64,000 nt of DNA from Leptasterias polaris (lineage: Eukaryota; Echinodermata; Asteroidea; Forcipulatida; Asteriidae): NCBI GenBank assembly GCA_037783415.1, contig JAZGTN010000025.1, positions 1,116,001-1,180,000 on the forward strand. The letters run 5' to 3'. A model generated the notes under the pieces. The model ran no database searches. It had not been told where the DNA came from and worked only from the letters and a program-made list of their open reading frames with translations. This document shows positions 35,051-49,300 of this stretch, piece by piece; positions within the stretch are counted from its first letter, which is position 1, and each line of letters opens with the position of its first letter. The translations under genes were made by a program, and so were the position numbers.

Positions 35051-35143
35051 CTTTCCTTCAAATTTGAAGTGTCGTCTTTTCACGGCCACTTTGCGGATCC
35101 ACCAGCCTGAAATTATCCTCAAAAGCCAACTGTCAGCAATCAA
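35051..35143 (-). CDS. Candidate first coding exon, unidentified
   Basis: The ATG at 35143 opens MIADSWLLRIISGWW and KVAVKRRHFKFEGK up to a consensus donor GGAAAG|GTGAGT in phase 0. Upstream (35330..35440) is somewhat CpG-richer and could be a promoter. The basic KRRHFKFEGK end would suit the cytosolic side of a type II anchor if joined to 33161..33111. No family recognised. Confidence 0.3.
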
Positions 35144-35439
35144 AAATCCACCGAAATAAGAAGCAGGTGTACACCGGGAACTGACAATGTCTTACAAGAA
35201 GACTTACACTGCTTGTTGAGTGAAGTAGAATCAATAAATTTGGCGTAAGAATTCTCCACATCCAAACCCCCTTTCAGATGCAAATTCCACTTTTCCACTG
35301 ACAACAGTCGACTGGTTGACAAACCGCAATTTCACGCAGATAATAACGGCTCATGTCGAGTTAAATACAAGACCAAACAAAACGTTGGTGTTAATCAAAC
35401 GACAGAGGGCTCACGTCAACTATGCGGTTGCGCCTTTTT

Positions 35440-38400
35440 AGCAGACGACAAACCATTCAAACCTCTTAACAAAAAACACACACAAAAAGCCAACAACATA
35501 TCCACATATATATTAGTACACACAGTAGTTCCGGTGTAGCACGTCTTTGTTCATGAATTTATTATTTCTTTACATATATGAGAGATAAAATATTGCTTCA
35601 CATGTTTGTTTTTTTATATTTCCAATTTAACAAAAACTAAACCTAACTGAACCAAATGGGCCACTAAAATTAAAAATTATGGAGACACACTTAAAATTGT
35701 GTCTTTGGACTTAGAATGGGCAAATATTTTTTTAAAACCTCCATTATTAACTACATACATGGACAAATAAACATGCCTAAGTCTAATAACTTGATGTTTG
35801 TGATTTGACACAGAAACACCAAAACAAAAAATTGCTTACTTTATTATTTTGGACAAAACAAGGTGACCGACACCACCGATTATTGAGCACCGAAGGCGCA
35901 AGATGGGGAACTCCATTTCAGTAAGTAACTCTTTTCAACAATAAATCAGTGCGGACAATGACTATTGCTATCAATGATATAACAAAACATTTGCTTGCTG
36001 AACTGGCACCCATGCGTATTTCACATTCCAACAACAGACAGAGCTCCAGTTCCCCATCTGGCACCTTCGACACTTTATAATCTTTGATTGATACCCAGCT
36101 ATCCCAATCAGAATGAATTATTACCCCCATTTGAACAACTTCACTCAATGAGGGTATAAATTGTCCCCACAACCTTTTGTTTTAAACTATGTCATTTTAT
36201 GGCTTACTGAATGGACTTAATCTAACATTCTCCTGAAGATGATCAGAGCAAACTGATCAAATCGTCAAGTTGTCAAACCACCATTTCTTCTCAGAACCAC
36301 CACTACTCAAAAAAGATGTTTACAAAAACCTCACCTGCTTAATAGACTTTGGTTTGTTTCGTTTTTTAAATACATTCTCAATAATAGAATACTACATTTA
36401 ATTAAATATATCTTAATCATTAATTAAAACTTAAAAGGCACTTATTGTATGTAATTAATTCTGATACAAAATTACTTGCAGATTGTTTATTTTCAATTAC
36501 CTACTTTACAAAAATCCCTATCACCACAGAAGTAGCAACAACATTCTTCCTTTACAAATCAAGATTTCACTGTGATTAGATTAGAATACTGACGCAACCT
36601 TTTAACTCACAATGAAAAAACAACCAACTGAAAGCCTGTCGCCTCTTAATGCCAAGCTAAAGCTAACAATGTCAAAGCCACTCAAACTGGGATGCACGAT
36701 CACCCAGATTAGAACAGTACACACATGGCCCCCAATCTTAGGAACCCTTGAGTGACAATGAATTACTTTTCTATCTTAAATTGTTGTCACTTCCTTAAAA
36801 CAAGGTGTCTAAAGTTTCTATGCATGCTTCGAAGCACAAACGCAGTTCCCTTTTTACCAATTTTGCATTTCACAAGACACACACACACGTCACTGACTCT
36901 GTTCTTATAATAGTTAAATAGAAAAAAATCACTTTACAAAATGTACAAGACGGTGGATCCGTTAGGTTCACCCGAAGAAAAATATGGCTTCGCTAAATTT
37001 TGCTTAGTTTTGTCTTTTTGGGGAAAAAGCACCAATAGGTATTTTGGCAAGTTTGAACCAAAGAACAAAAATATTGTCTTTTTCCTGGTTTTTAATTAGA
37101 TGGTTTCCTTTTCCGAAGCAAGGCAAACATTTCTTATTGGTGTACTCATGTAACTTTCATTAAAACTTAAAAGTCACGGCATGGTGCATCCTCTACATGC
37201 AAAACAGATGAGATTAAAAACTACACTCAAAATACTAAAATTTAATTGCGAGTGTAATAAGCAAGAAATGGAAATACCCAAAATATCCACCACCATACAT
37301 CTTCACTCAGTCATAATCAACAAAACCTGACAACATAAGCTTACTGTTTGTACAAGAATCTGTGATAACAAATGGGCATTAAATTGTGATGGCAACCAAA
37401 GTCTGAAGCTAACCAAATCAAAACCATTTCTTGGTTAGCCTTTGAAACTGACTCTCCCAGGACCAAACTGAAGGCAATAACACCTTCGTACAATTGTGTA
37501 ATTGTGGTTGGTGAGTAGTTTGAGAAAGCTCCTCCCTCCTTCCCGTTTTAACCATGTTAAAAGTATTGATTTCAACTTCACTTGACACATCTGATGGAAG
37601 TGTAAAATGGGCTTTCAACATTGCCAATATCTGGGACTGAAAACCTGTCACTGCTATGAAGAGGATAGAAATCCATTTACAGTGTTTTTCAGTTTTCTTG
37701 GGCTCTTAAAAAGGGAAGGGATTCATCTGATAAGCTGAGAAGTTGAAAATCTGAAATATAAAACATATTGGCAAAAACTGTGCTTGACTGTTTAACGTTT
37801 ATTTTTCTCTGAACAATTGTAAATTCCCTCATTTCATTCTTACAACTGAACCCCCCCCCCAAAAAAAAAGAATGCATTATTTATCCTTTACTGTTAACTG
37901 ATTCAATTGAAAGACTAGTAATTAAAAGGGGGGAAATGAAGAAAAAAAAATCAGGATATTCTTGACTTTATAAAACCAAATAGCATACGGATAATCTGAA
38001 ATTAGGAGACCCTAGTGTGAAACTGGTTCCATCTGCCCAAAACCAATCCAATACAGGGTGTATTTTTACCTTAATTGAGACTGTACACCCCCAATGGAAT
38101 ATGAATAATCTCAAATCAGGAGAATCTGGGGTGAAAATGTCATATTTTTTTCATACCCAATCTAAACTATCCCAATCGGAGTAAATTTCCCCTTTATTAA
38201 AACACGCTTCTTCCAATGAGAGTATAATATCAACAGATCCCCGTATTTGTTTTATTTCTACCTCCATGGTTTCTTTAAGTATGCCAAGAATCGCGGGGAA
38301 AAAAACGCTTAAGTAGGGTCTATAATAAACATTGACGGATGAATAACAAAATGTACACTTGAGTTGCATTCTTAAGATGGAGTTATACTTTTTCCCGTTC

Positions 38401-38490
38401 ACCGTGCAGGTTACCTACACCTACATGTTATCATACAAGAATGGAAATTCAATCATTATTTTGCTAGATAAACATGATTTTTTTTTTTAA
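35440..38490. other. 3 kb without a recognisable gene; one repeated block
   Basis: The tract 36080..36165 (CTATCCCAATCAGAATGAAT ... AATGAGGGTATAA) is echoed at 38165..38230 (CTATCCCAATCGGAGTAAAT ... AATGAGAGTATAA). Both are open on the minus strand with an S-D-W-D-S motif. It may be a repeat family or a pair of decayed exons. The rest is A/T-rich and unexplained. Confidence 0.35.
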
Positions 38491-38492
38491 AG

Positions 38493-38613
38493 GAGCTGAT
38501 TTCACAAGAAGTTAAGATTGCTCTCAACAGTGTATCAATCTTAATTGCTAAGCAAAGTAAGATGTTACAAGACAAATCACCTTAAGATAAATCTTAGGGT
38601 TTTGTGAAATCAA
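38493..38613. repeat. Hairpin MITE, GAGCTGATTTCACAAG type
   Basis: The ends GCTGATTTCACAAGAAGTTA and AGGGTTTTGTGAAATCAAGC pair, as do AGATTG...CAATCTT inside. A relative lies at 58270..58410 with the same ATTGCTAAGCAAAGT core. Confidence 0.55.
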
Positions 38614-39864
38614 GCCCAAGTCAAACTTTTGGGGTACATCTTAAACATTTCAGGGGTGGGATTTATTGGGGGTGTTCGCCTGGCACATGCCAAACTTTTG
38701 AGTACCATTTCACATGTACAGTTTGCGACTGGTTTCCTACTTAATTGTGCTCAGCAGAAATTTGTTAAGCATTTTTGTTTCTGCTTAAGCAACTCCACAA
38801 AAATGGCTGCAGGAGCATCATAAATTATAGTTGGAAAATACAGCACATAATTGTAAGAAGGCAACACTGGTAAATACATAGTTTTGTTAACAAAGCTGGC
38901 CACAAAAAGATTCAAATAATAAGGTGCTGCAATTTTCTTAAAATAATGTGACAAAACAGAACTTGGTTTGAATCAGATTGATTGAACCAGCCATTTTGTT
39001 TATTGAGTGCAGAAATTCTATGTGCACCATAATGAGGTTTTAGTCCAAATAGTTTCAACTAGTGCTTTTTTAATGTGATTGCAAAAGTCTGAAAACCAGA
39101 CTTATTTCATTGCAGAATAAAAGGTCTGGTGCTGTGTTTGAATAAAGCTTCTTCGGCTATATAGCTATTACTGTTAGGACCTGCAGCAAGGTTGAAGAAT
39201 GAACCTTTTCAGCAACCCTGCCACAGCCAATTCTGAAGCCACTAATTCAATCAAACACATCCAAACTCAGTTTTTCAATATGGCAGCTGCTTTAACAAAC
39301 CAAAAATTCAGTTGATTGAGTTAAGATCCTAACTACAAAGTTTTTAAGAAACAGTGATGGGCTTAACAAAATAAGTCTCTATAAAACCTTACTGTGCACC
39401 CAAAATAAAAAAAACTCTTTCTTTAGCAAGCATTGTTGCTTAACACATCTCCCCGCTAAGCAGAAATTAGCAGGAAACCCAATCACAAACATTATACATC
39501 ACATGACATTCTGGCTGGTAACCTGTTTCTGCCAAACGAAACCATTTAGTGAAACTTCCTTTGTTAACCAAGTTATTTAAATTCATGAAAATGTTTAATT
39601 TAGAAACATTTCGCTAAGCCCAAAATGGTGACCCGCTGAGATATGATACACTGTATATTGGTAGTGACCAGTTCCCTGCTAATCATAGCCTACTCAATGT
39701 AAATTAAGCCTCATTTCTGCTTTTACAGGGAAACAATGGCTTCAGCTTCAACTCCGGCTTTGTCTCCGCCCGCAATGTTGAAGGCTCAAGCCAAAAGTGC
39801 ATTATTTGTTAAATTACTGACAGAGCTTAAGCCCGAACTAAGCTACAGCTTAGAGTTCAGACCA

Positions 39865-40047
39865 GGACCCAATTTCATGGAGTTGCCTAAGCAGCAAATA
39901 CTGCTGAATAATTTTCTGCTAAGCAAAACGAGAAGGATACCGGTCACAGATGGTACTTGTGGAATGCTATTTTAGCTGGTAACAATATTCTAGTAAGCAT
40001 AATTTTGTTGTGCTTGGCAAGTTTTAGTGCTTAAGCAGCTTGGGCCC
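39865..40047. repeat. GGGCCC hairpin MITE, copy next to the GALNT 3' end
   Basis: GGACCCAATTTCATGGAGTT at the left and TGCTTAAGCAGCTTGGGCCC at the right, with the family's AGCTGGTAACAATATTC middle. It lies about 200 bp beyond the GALNT stop codon and so may be within its 3' UTR. Confidence 0.6.
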
Positions 40048-40250
40048 AGAGCTTAAGCTACAGTTTACGCCAGAGCTTGAAGCACAGATTAAGCTATAGC
40101 CTAAGCCAGAGACTAACAAGGGGATCAAAGTGCCAAAGGCATGCGCCACAGAAAGCTCAATACGAGATTGAATAAGAAAAATATACTTTTTGCATTTGTT
40201 TGTGGCCAGCTGTGTTTTATGATACAAAATGTACAAAAAGAGAAAAAATA

Positions 40251-40391
40251 CTAGTTTTTTTCCATCCAGTTGAGACTATTCATTTCCCATTTTTGTGACT
40301 TATGGCCACTGCAGGGTTTAGTAGTAGGTTCATCTTGAGCTTTGTCCGATAAGTCCAGGCAGAGCCCATTGCTATGTTTCAACTCCTTCGT
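40251..40391 (-). CDS. GALNT1: GALNT last exon: lectin repeat gamma and stop
   Basis: Acceptor ATTCCTTTCAG; 46 codons with [26 protein letters not shown] and TAG. CLD and QKW motifs are present. The tail after QKW is short, as in GALNT1/13. Confidence 0.92.
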   Translation of the reverse strand, partial: TKELKHSNGLCLDLSDKAQDEPTTKPCSGHKSQKWEMNSLNWMEKN

Positions 40392-43300
40392 CTGAAAGGA
40401 ATTTAAAAATTAAAAAATCAATGAAAATATTTCAGACTACTTCCTTTTGATATTTTGTAGAATGGACTGGAAAAAACAGAAGATAAATTAGTTAAAACGT
40501 TAAAGATAAGTTTGTTAAAATTTTTAATTAAATATAACACAAAAATAGAAAAACAAAAACCTTTTCAAATTTTATTCAAAAAGCTCCCTGACACATTTAT
40601 CAAAAAACAAATAATTAGAACTAAATGAAAAAATTGACAAAAGAAATGATTTTATCATTAAACAGAAATAGAACCCATAGAATGCTTGTGTCTCAACAGA
40701 CTGTGCACAAGTTTCTTTCCTTCACGCAATAAAGCAATGTACGTGGGCCCAAAGTGGTTCCAATTTTGTTTTTGAATACGCAAGACTTGCATGGTCTATA
40801 TCTGTTCTTTTCTGCTTTCAAGCACTTCATGCGCAGCTGTTTCAGCTATATGGCAAATATCAGCTTCTCCATGGATTGATCTGGTTAATTTTGCCATACA
40901 GGAATGTCATATGGTTCTGATACTTTATGTCCAAAGCTGACATAAAAGGGGTTGCAGAGAGCTCAGCATTCTCCAAGCTCTATTTCTGCATCACGAACTC
41001 AAACAGTATCTTTGTTCTAATAAGGTATGCGGTAACACCATGTACATAAACATCTTTTATGAGCTGCAGTACTTTTGAAAAGAACCTGTGTTGGATCAAC
41101 TGGATGTTTCAATCAAAATGCTCTGATTGTCTTCTGGGGGAAACTAACGCCAGCCTCCTAACATGGGGGACATACCGATCTCCTCAGAGATGTATTTTGT
41201 AAAGCCGAAGCAGAAAGACAGGGAACCAGTCTAGTTTGATAGTTACTTACCTCAGTGTTGTAAGACCATTGTTGGTTACCGCCTTGAGAATGGCAGCTCA
41301 GCATCATGATGGGTCCTCCTCTAGCTACGTCAAGACAAACGTCGTCATGTCGGATTTCCTGAAGTTTTGTCAAAGCCCAGATCTGTCATGGACAAAGAAA
41401 CAATAGACCCTTACACTTAGTGCTCAGTGAACATGGGAGACCTAATTTTAACATTGATGTCATGATGCAATTTTGCAAAAGGTTTGCCAGTACTGGTAGA
41501 AATATGGCGTCACAATCCAGTAGAAGCCACTCTACAACTCTGGCTATTATGGCTGTAGCATCTACTATATGATATATTATGGGTAGAATCAGCTACAGCC
41601 ATAGCTGAAGCAGAAGCAAAAGCAAAGTAATGGTTCTGAAGATGCCCTGTGAAGCATTATAATATATTCAATCGACATGAGATGAAGTCTAGGTACTAGA
41701 TGGATACAGAGTCAAAACCTTGGCTTGGGCTCAGGCTCCAACATCAATTTGAAGCAAGTGTGCATTTTGCACCGTGTTTTCACATCAAATGGAACCTGGA
41801 GCCTGGAGCCTGGAGCCTGGAGCCTGGAGCCTGGAGCCTGGAGCCTGGAGCCTGGAGCCTGGAGCCTGAGCCGAGGTTTGGAAAAAGTCTTGTTCTTGTC
41901 TTGTTCAGCCTAATGCTGGGTGGTAGCATCTAATAGCAAGTATGAGATCCAGTTACCAACCCAAGTTATAAACCATGAGAGTGGAGACTGGGTGTCATTC
42001 TCGTGACTCCCATAAGAATTTGAAAAAATGCCAGGCGACTCAAAATGGAGGATTGCAAACTTACAGAGAGACCACCACAGAAATGAAATGAAGTCACAGG
42101 TACAACTATATGTAAAAGCACAAAAGCCAGGAGGGCTACTTTACAAAAAACGTAAGCACAAGGCCCGAGTGATTATCACACATCGGTGTAGGGTTATACC
42201 AAAATCATTACCAAAGATTTATAAAAAAGGGACAACTCAACCACAAAACCAAGAATGTACATGGCAGTTTGACTGGTACCCTGCTAAGAAAACAAACAAC
42301 AATTCCTGCTAAGGAATCCAACTGAGAGTAAACCACTTTATTCCTAACCCTCCCTCAACCAACCTGAAAACGAGACCGGCTTCCAAATCGTTTATGGGTC
42401 TGGTGTCAAGAATAATTGCGCAGCATGTTGAGAAAACGATTGTAAGATCAGCGAAGACAATTTTGACAAGAATATTTTGAAAGAAAGGAATGTTTTGAGC
42501 ATTGCAATGACTTTTGGGATATCTGGATGTCTCTTGGACAAGATGTCTTAGGGTTTGTGTTTTGGTTTGCATTTTGGTTTGCTTTTCATTTACATATCTT
42601 TAGTTAATAGTTTGTTTAATAACATCATAACAATCCACAAACTGAAATAGTTTAGAGGGAAAAAATGTTACAAATGGTTCTAATTTATGCACCTTGGCTT
42701 ACAACCTTACTCTGGAGACTACAGCAGTCTAGTTCACCAGACCCAAGCTCTGGTGTTGTCAGCAGCAGAGTGTGGGTTCGAATCCCGGTCATGACACTTG
42801 TGTCCTTGAGGAAGACACTTAAACATAATTGCTTCCTAAAAAGTTGGGAAGGTAGTCATTCTGCTTTACCAGCCAGGCTCCTAGTGGATGATACCCATGC
42901 CTACATCCTTAACGGAAGTGGGTAACCCTGTTTCAGCCCCAGGAGTAGGTGGCAACTTGCCCCTCGTGACAGATGATTTGGGTCGACAGCCCAAATCAGT
43001 TAAGTGTAGCCCTCACTTGAAGTGGCTGTCTGGCCTTGTGATGTAGGCAATATTTCATTTTAAAAAAACATAAAAAAAAAACTACATTACTGAAGTAAGA
43101 CTTTATAGATTACGCAACATAAAATATAGAGAGGAAACAAGAAATCAAAGCAGAAATTGTTCTCTTTTTTGAGGAGAAAATATTTTCCAACATACCTGAT
43201 TGCCACCTTGGCCGTGACATCCGAAGAGACCAACTTTTTGTCCGCTGTCTTTCATCATCGTGTCAAGGCATTTGTTGTTTTGTAAATTGCGGATCTGGTT

Positions 43301-46300
43301 GAAACAAAAAGACAAAAATCAATAACAACCAACTATGTTTGATGATTAACATTTGTAAACACATTTTGTACGCAGCCTTTGAGCCTATCCCCACATCGAA
43401 CCCTTTGCACAAACATAAAAATAATGAAAAGTTTGGACTAGGTGCTTACCTCTCCCATAGATTTGTAGTCCACCGGCCATGAGGATTCCGGATAAATATT
43501 CTCCAGATACCATTTGAAACTTTTGCACTGCAATTTTTCCCGAAGCTTCAGCCGATCCGTCAAATCTCCCGGGTCGGTTTTAGCAACGACGGGAGAAATC
43601 CGGTAGTAGAAGTGCTTGTACTCGTCCAGCCACACCTCTGCGAGACGCTTGTTGTTACGATTGACGTAGTTGGTACCCGGCGGGAAGTGGTAAGGGGACT
43701 TCTTCCGGAAGACGTGACCAACGTGGGAGCAGGGCACGAATTCCAGTTTTCCACCGCACATCCAAAGCTTAAAGAGAATAAATATTTGTTTTAAATAATA
43801 TATTTGACGAATGTGGTAATCATACTAAATTTGAATTCTTCTTGGTATTACCTTGTAATATACACAGCAGAAAGTGGAAGCCCAACTCATACAACTCATC
43901 AATAAAAAACATTTAGATGAAAATAGAATGAGGGGTAGATCAGACAGAAGAAGCAATGACAACATTACACCAAAAAGAGGACAGGGAAAAAAGCACTGCA
44001 GATGGCAAAGAGGCCAGCACAAAACAGAATATCACTAAGAATGCTGACCAACAGATGCTGTGTGGCAAATCATAACAACTTGTTGTCTTTGCCTTCTCCT
44101 TTTTCCACAGATGTTCCACTTTTTAGTCTGTCTCATTCACTATTTGATTACCTTTCCTACCTCATACCTCCCTTGATTTTGTCTTATTGTGGTTAAACCA
44201 GCCCCTTCCCTCCACAGCCCTTTGTCTCCTTCTTCATGTTCATCCCTTGTTTTTTCTGTGTGTTTTCTGCCTCTCCCTATCTTTTCATTTCTTTCCACTT
44301 GACTGCTTCTGTTACACCAGTCTACTTGTATGTGTGTTGTGTTGTCATTAAGCCTTCAAAAAGATTCTGCTAATAGGTTCAAAATGTCAGGACATTCACC
44401 TTTTTTGTGCATTTATACCATAGGGTCCTATTGGTTGGTAAACAGTTTGCAAAAGCTAATTCTATTTTCTCAATCATAATAGGACCATGGTAGCAATGAC
44501 GATATGTAGAAGCGTTCATGCATCAAAACTATGTTAGAGCAACAACAAAAGTGAATACATTTCATACCTTAAAGGAGAGTTCCAAGTTCTCACCGCCCCA
44601 AATGTTGAACCCTGGATCATACAGACCCAGTTCTCTAAAATAGCTTTTATCGATTGCGAATAGTCCTCCAGCCATTGTAGGTGACCTGTTGACAAAAACT
44701 AAAATGTTCAGATCGTTTTGCTTCTACACACTTTTGTAATAATAATAGACCTTTCCCATGAAATATGCTAATTACACTCACGCCTGCATACACCATAGAG
44801 ATGTGCACTAAGCAGACGCACAAACACGTATGCGTCACGCCACCATCAGCCCCATACAAAAGGCGCAATGTTCCATCATTTTGCCAACCAAAGTGTTAGT
44901 GCGCACGAGCTATGTGTAACTTACATATTTCATGGGAAGGGTCCATTGTGTAGGCACTCCTTTTAAAATGGTGTTTAACTATAAGTTCTCTGAACTTCAA
45001 ACAAGTATATGAATAAAATGTAAACCAAAATAATAAAACAAACTAAGATAGAAAAATTCCCAGTACAGCACACAGAAGTACTGCTTAGCTGAAAGGGGTT
45101 AACCAGTCAAGATACTGAGCAATGTTATTGCTACTGACTGGTTCCCTGTTATGTTTACCTTAGCAAATTAAATTGTCAAGAAATAATCTCTGCTGTTTAA
45201 AACAGCTCTATGAAATTGGGCCCTAAGCAGAATACACAGCTTAGCAAATTTTACTGCTAAGCAAAAATTAGCAAGAGACCAGTTACAAACAATACACATT
45301 ACACGGTACTTTGGCTGGTAACCTGTTTCTGCTAAGCAACATTTTTCTTTGACAAGCATTTTTTTGGGCTGTACAGCTTCATGAAAATGGGCCCAGAACT
45401 GTGGCATGTAATGGCTCTTTGATCTTACAGAGCTGCCAACATTTGCATCTTGCAATCAGGGAGATTTTCATGTCTGCTCATCAGAACATGGACAGATTGG
45501 TTAAATGGAATCCGGAAGAGTTGGCAGCTCTGATGTTAGGAAAGTGGTGACAGCTGACCAGTATCCCTGAGAATCTACTCACTGGAGAGGTTCAGTGTTG
45601 TCCCCCTTGCGTCTCTCCCTCTCCCTGTGTGGAATGGGGTACCATTTGAAGAATAGCGACCAGCCGAACCCGCCCATCTGAGGATCATTGCCATGCTGAT
45701 ATCCAAAGTTCTCATCGCTGATGACGTCAATGACTGGGCACACAGATGTCTTCCTGCAAAGAGAGATCAAACGAAACACATCTTCAAAAACTCAAATATT
45801 CAAGTATGCAATGTTAAGGGGGAAAAAAGAAAAAATTGCCTGACACAAACAAACTTTGCACAAGTTTACCTTTTGTGTCGTAATTTTCACACATATTCAT
45901 GACTTATAAAAGTAACAGCTGAGCAAGTTTTGAGATGTGCCCCCTTTTCTTCACTTCAAAAAGTTAATAAAAAATCAGACATTGCAATCTTGTATTTCAT
46001 GGAGAATGCAATGTCTGATTTTTATCAACTTTTGATGTGAAGAAAAGGGGGCACATCTCAAACTTGCTCAGCTGTTACTTTTATAACTCTTTGAGTTTAT
46101 GTGAAAATTATGACATGCTTTCTTCCACTTGAGCTGTGTACAAATCGTGCGGGAAATCCAGGTTCTGTGGCCCTTTTGTAAATATGTGATGTCACAGGTC
46201 ACATGGTATACATGTATGTGCACCCCACTAAACACCCCATTAAATGGGGGGTAAACAGTGCGACGGCCTCAACAAATATGCTATACTAGACAAATTTGAG

Positions 46301-49300
46301 AGCCAAATAAACGGGGTACAGTGTAAAAGGGTTGCTCAATTGTGACCTGGGGTTGATGACATCCAACTTGTGGTATTTTGCAAAACAGATGCCCTGAAAA
46401 AATTGTCCTATTTGCTAAGTGGTGCAGGGAAATTTTTTCAAGATTGATGCTCGGACGCTTGGAAATTTACACAAGTGTAGGGGTGTTTTTATTTTGAGGG
46501 AGAATAACTCAACGGACCTTGGGACAACACATGTCAATTTGAACAGAGGATAACAATTTAGGAGTTAAGGGATAATTTTCTCTTCCCTGTAAAAAGCTGT
46601 TAGACTTGTAAGTATTTTAAAAGTATTTTTTAATATTTAGCGTTTTGCACTGTATGCTACAGGAGTTTATTAACGGGACCCACCCACAGGGACTAGGGGT
46701 ATCTACAGCCAAAGTAAACAGCGCCCTCAAACAGCTCTTCTCATGCAGCTGTTCATCATGTTTTAGGAATGATCAACACTCATGAGTACAGCCTATCAAT
46801 GACTAACCCATTAACACACAGCAGACTGTTAACGATCGGCACGGTACATGCAGCATCTGTGACTCTCCCACCACATAATAATTATATACAATCACATGAA
46901 ATGTTGACCGGATTGCTAGTCTTGGTCTCAAGCCTTTTTCTGTGATGTTTTTATCCTGGCCAAAATTTTGAAAGCCTGAGATCAGAAACAAGCAGTTGAC
47001 TGTTTTAAGCATTTCCGCAATACATGGAGCATCTGTGACTCTCCCAACACTTAACAAATATTGCAATCACATAAGATGTTGACTCGATTGCTAGTCTTGG
47101 TATCAATACTTTTTTTATGATGGTCTGATCTTGGCCTTAATTTTGAAAACCCCGAGGTCTTGGTCTCTGACTCAAGCCCTTCCAGATTTCAAACTTTTCA
47201 ATCAAGACAAACAAGATATTTTCTTTAAAGACAACGATTCTGATAATTATAAACACATACCGACAGTGAAAGATTCCACATGTACCGCTACGCATTTTGC
47301 GATGCAATTTTAAAAAGTAAACCACAAATTTGTGATCCATAGTGTGATACATTTATTGCACCATTTATTCTTGATACAAATAATTTGACAACGTCTTTTT
47401 ATGGCCTTTTCATATACTTTTTTCTAAAAGAAATCTAATGCTAAATTGATTAGCATAAACATTTCAATGTGCAGCCATTGGCAGTCAATGGACGACAAAA
47501 ATGTAAGTTTCCTCTACGGTTTTCAAGGCATGCAGCACAATACAAACAACTGGCCGTTCATTAAACCATATTGTTTGGGGGGAGGGGATATGTTAATCTT
47601 ACCCCCAAACCAGTGTTGTTCGACTTTTGTTTCTACCAAAACTGAGAAAATCTTATTCCTTCCCTTTGCCTTCCCAGCATTCATCGAACCATTAGCTATG
47701 TTTTTTAATGAACCCAATTTCCCGGACGAAAAAAGAAAACGGCAGATGAACTTTCTAAGTCTCGGCGACCAACTTCCTACAAACCTAGCCCCTCAGTGTT
47801 CCTATGACTCATAGCAGAGGGCCAAATACCTGCACCTGGCTAACGCTAACTTCACCATCCCCCAGCATTCAAACTCAATTATGCCGTCAGGTAAGGTAAG
47901 GTATACCATTTGGACGTGGTCAATAGGCTGGACCAGAGTTGTCTTCTTTAGGTACCATTCATAATGACTAAAGTAGCCACCAACCTGTTTCCCCAAGCAC
48001 CCCAAACACCATCCCCTCCCCACCCTTTGACAAGCCCAACAGTCGGCAGCTGTACAGGGTGGTGCAAAAAGAAGGAAACCCACTTTGGAATAAAGCCATA
48101 AGTGGATAAACAGGTTTGTACCATGAATTTATTAAACTACCATATCTCAGAGACAAAATAGGAATTTGCAATCATTTGTTTTCTTCGTCACTTATGTTTA
48201 AAGATCATTACTTTAATACTATTGGATTTTTGTACTTCAGGGAGTACTTCAGGGTGACACCTTGGCCCCATTCCTCTTCATCATTGTCCTTGACCATGGC
48301 CTGAGAAAGGCAAACGTCGGTAAAGAAGAGGAGCTTGGTTTCACCTTAGTTCCCCGCAAGAGCTGACGTGTGCCTCCTGTGACAATCACTGATCTGGATT
48401 TTGCGGATGATATCGCGATGGTTTCAAACACAATCGAGCAGGCATAGGACCTGTTACTGTCAGTCGAGGAGGAGTGCCTGAAAGTTGGCCTCCAGCTGAA
48501 CACAAAAAAGACCAAGGTGATCGCTTACAACATCAATGACCCCCTGTCCACACGAGGGACGGCACAACTCTCCATTTTGAATCCGACTTCAAATACCTTG
48601 GATCCTGGATCAACTCCAGTGAAAAAGACCTGAAGATTCTAAAAGGACAGGCGTGGTCCGTGCTCCACAGCATGAAAAAGGTGTGGTCATCAACACTGAG
48701 TGTCCGGCTGAAAAGGTCACTGTTTGTGTCAACAGTAGAAGCAGTACTACTATACGGAGCTGAGACCTGGACCCTCACCACCAAGATGGAAAAGTCTCTG
48801 GATGGTTGCTACACCAGGATGCTGCGTATGGCCCTAAACATCTCCTGGCAGGTCCATATGAGAAACTCCAACCTGTATGCTGGCTGGCCAAAGGCTACAG
48901 AAAAGATCTGCAAACGCCGCCTCAAGCTTGCTGGGCACTGTGTCCGCCACTCGGAGCTTGTCGCTTGCCCAACCATCCTCTGGGAGCCCACACAAGGCAA
49001 GGCTTCTCGTGGGAGAAGATGTCTTTCCTTCGTAGATACCCTGAAACGAGACACCGGCTTGGCCAGCGCTGAGGAACTACGCTCCTGCATGCTGGATCGA
49101 AATATCTGGACAAAAATCACTGGGCAGGCTCGAGCTTCTACATGGCGCTCGACTTGATGATGATGATGATGATTGGATTTAACTTTTGAAATATGCTCAA
49201 AAAGTTTGTGAAAATTGCAGACATGGTTTCCCTCTTTTTGTAATCACCCCAGCAAGCAGCAGCACCAGCACTATGACCTCACAGTACCAATCTACATAAG

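Noticed and set aside
41700..41933. Proline/tryptophan-rich open frames with GAWSLEP repeats
   Set aside because: Produced by the GCCTGGA 7-bp minisatellite, which reads the same in every forward frame.
43820..44210. Possible exon or shared gene fragment with 33943..34200
   Set aside because: Both contain TTGTCTTTGCCTTCTCCTTT and a T/C-rich continuation; this is a dispersed repeat mimicking a polypyrimidine acceptor, not an exon.
47446..47814. 122-codon + strand frame as a gene
   Set aside because: Longest uninterrupted frame in the window, but composition is mixed, the opposite strand is open too, and no motif or promoter context was found.
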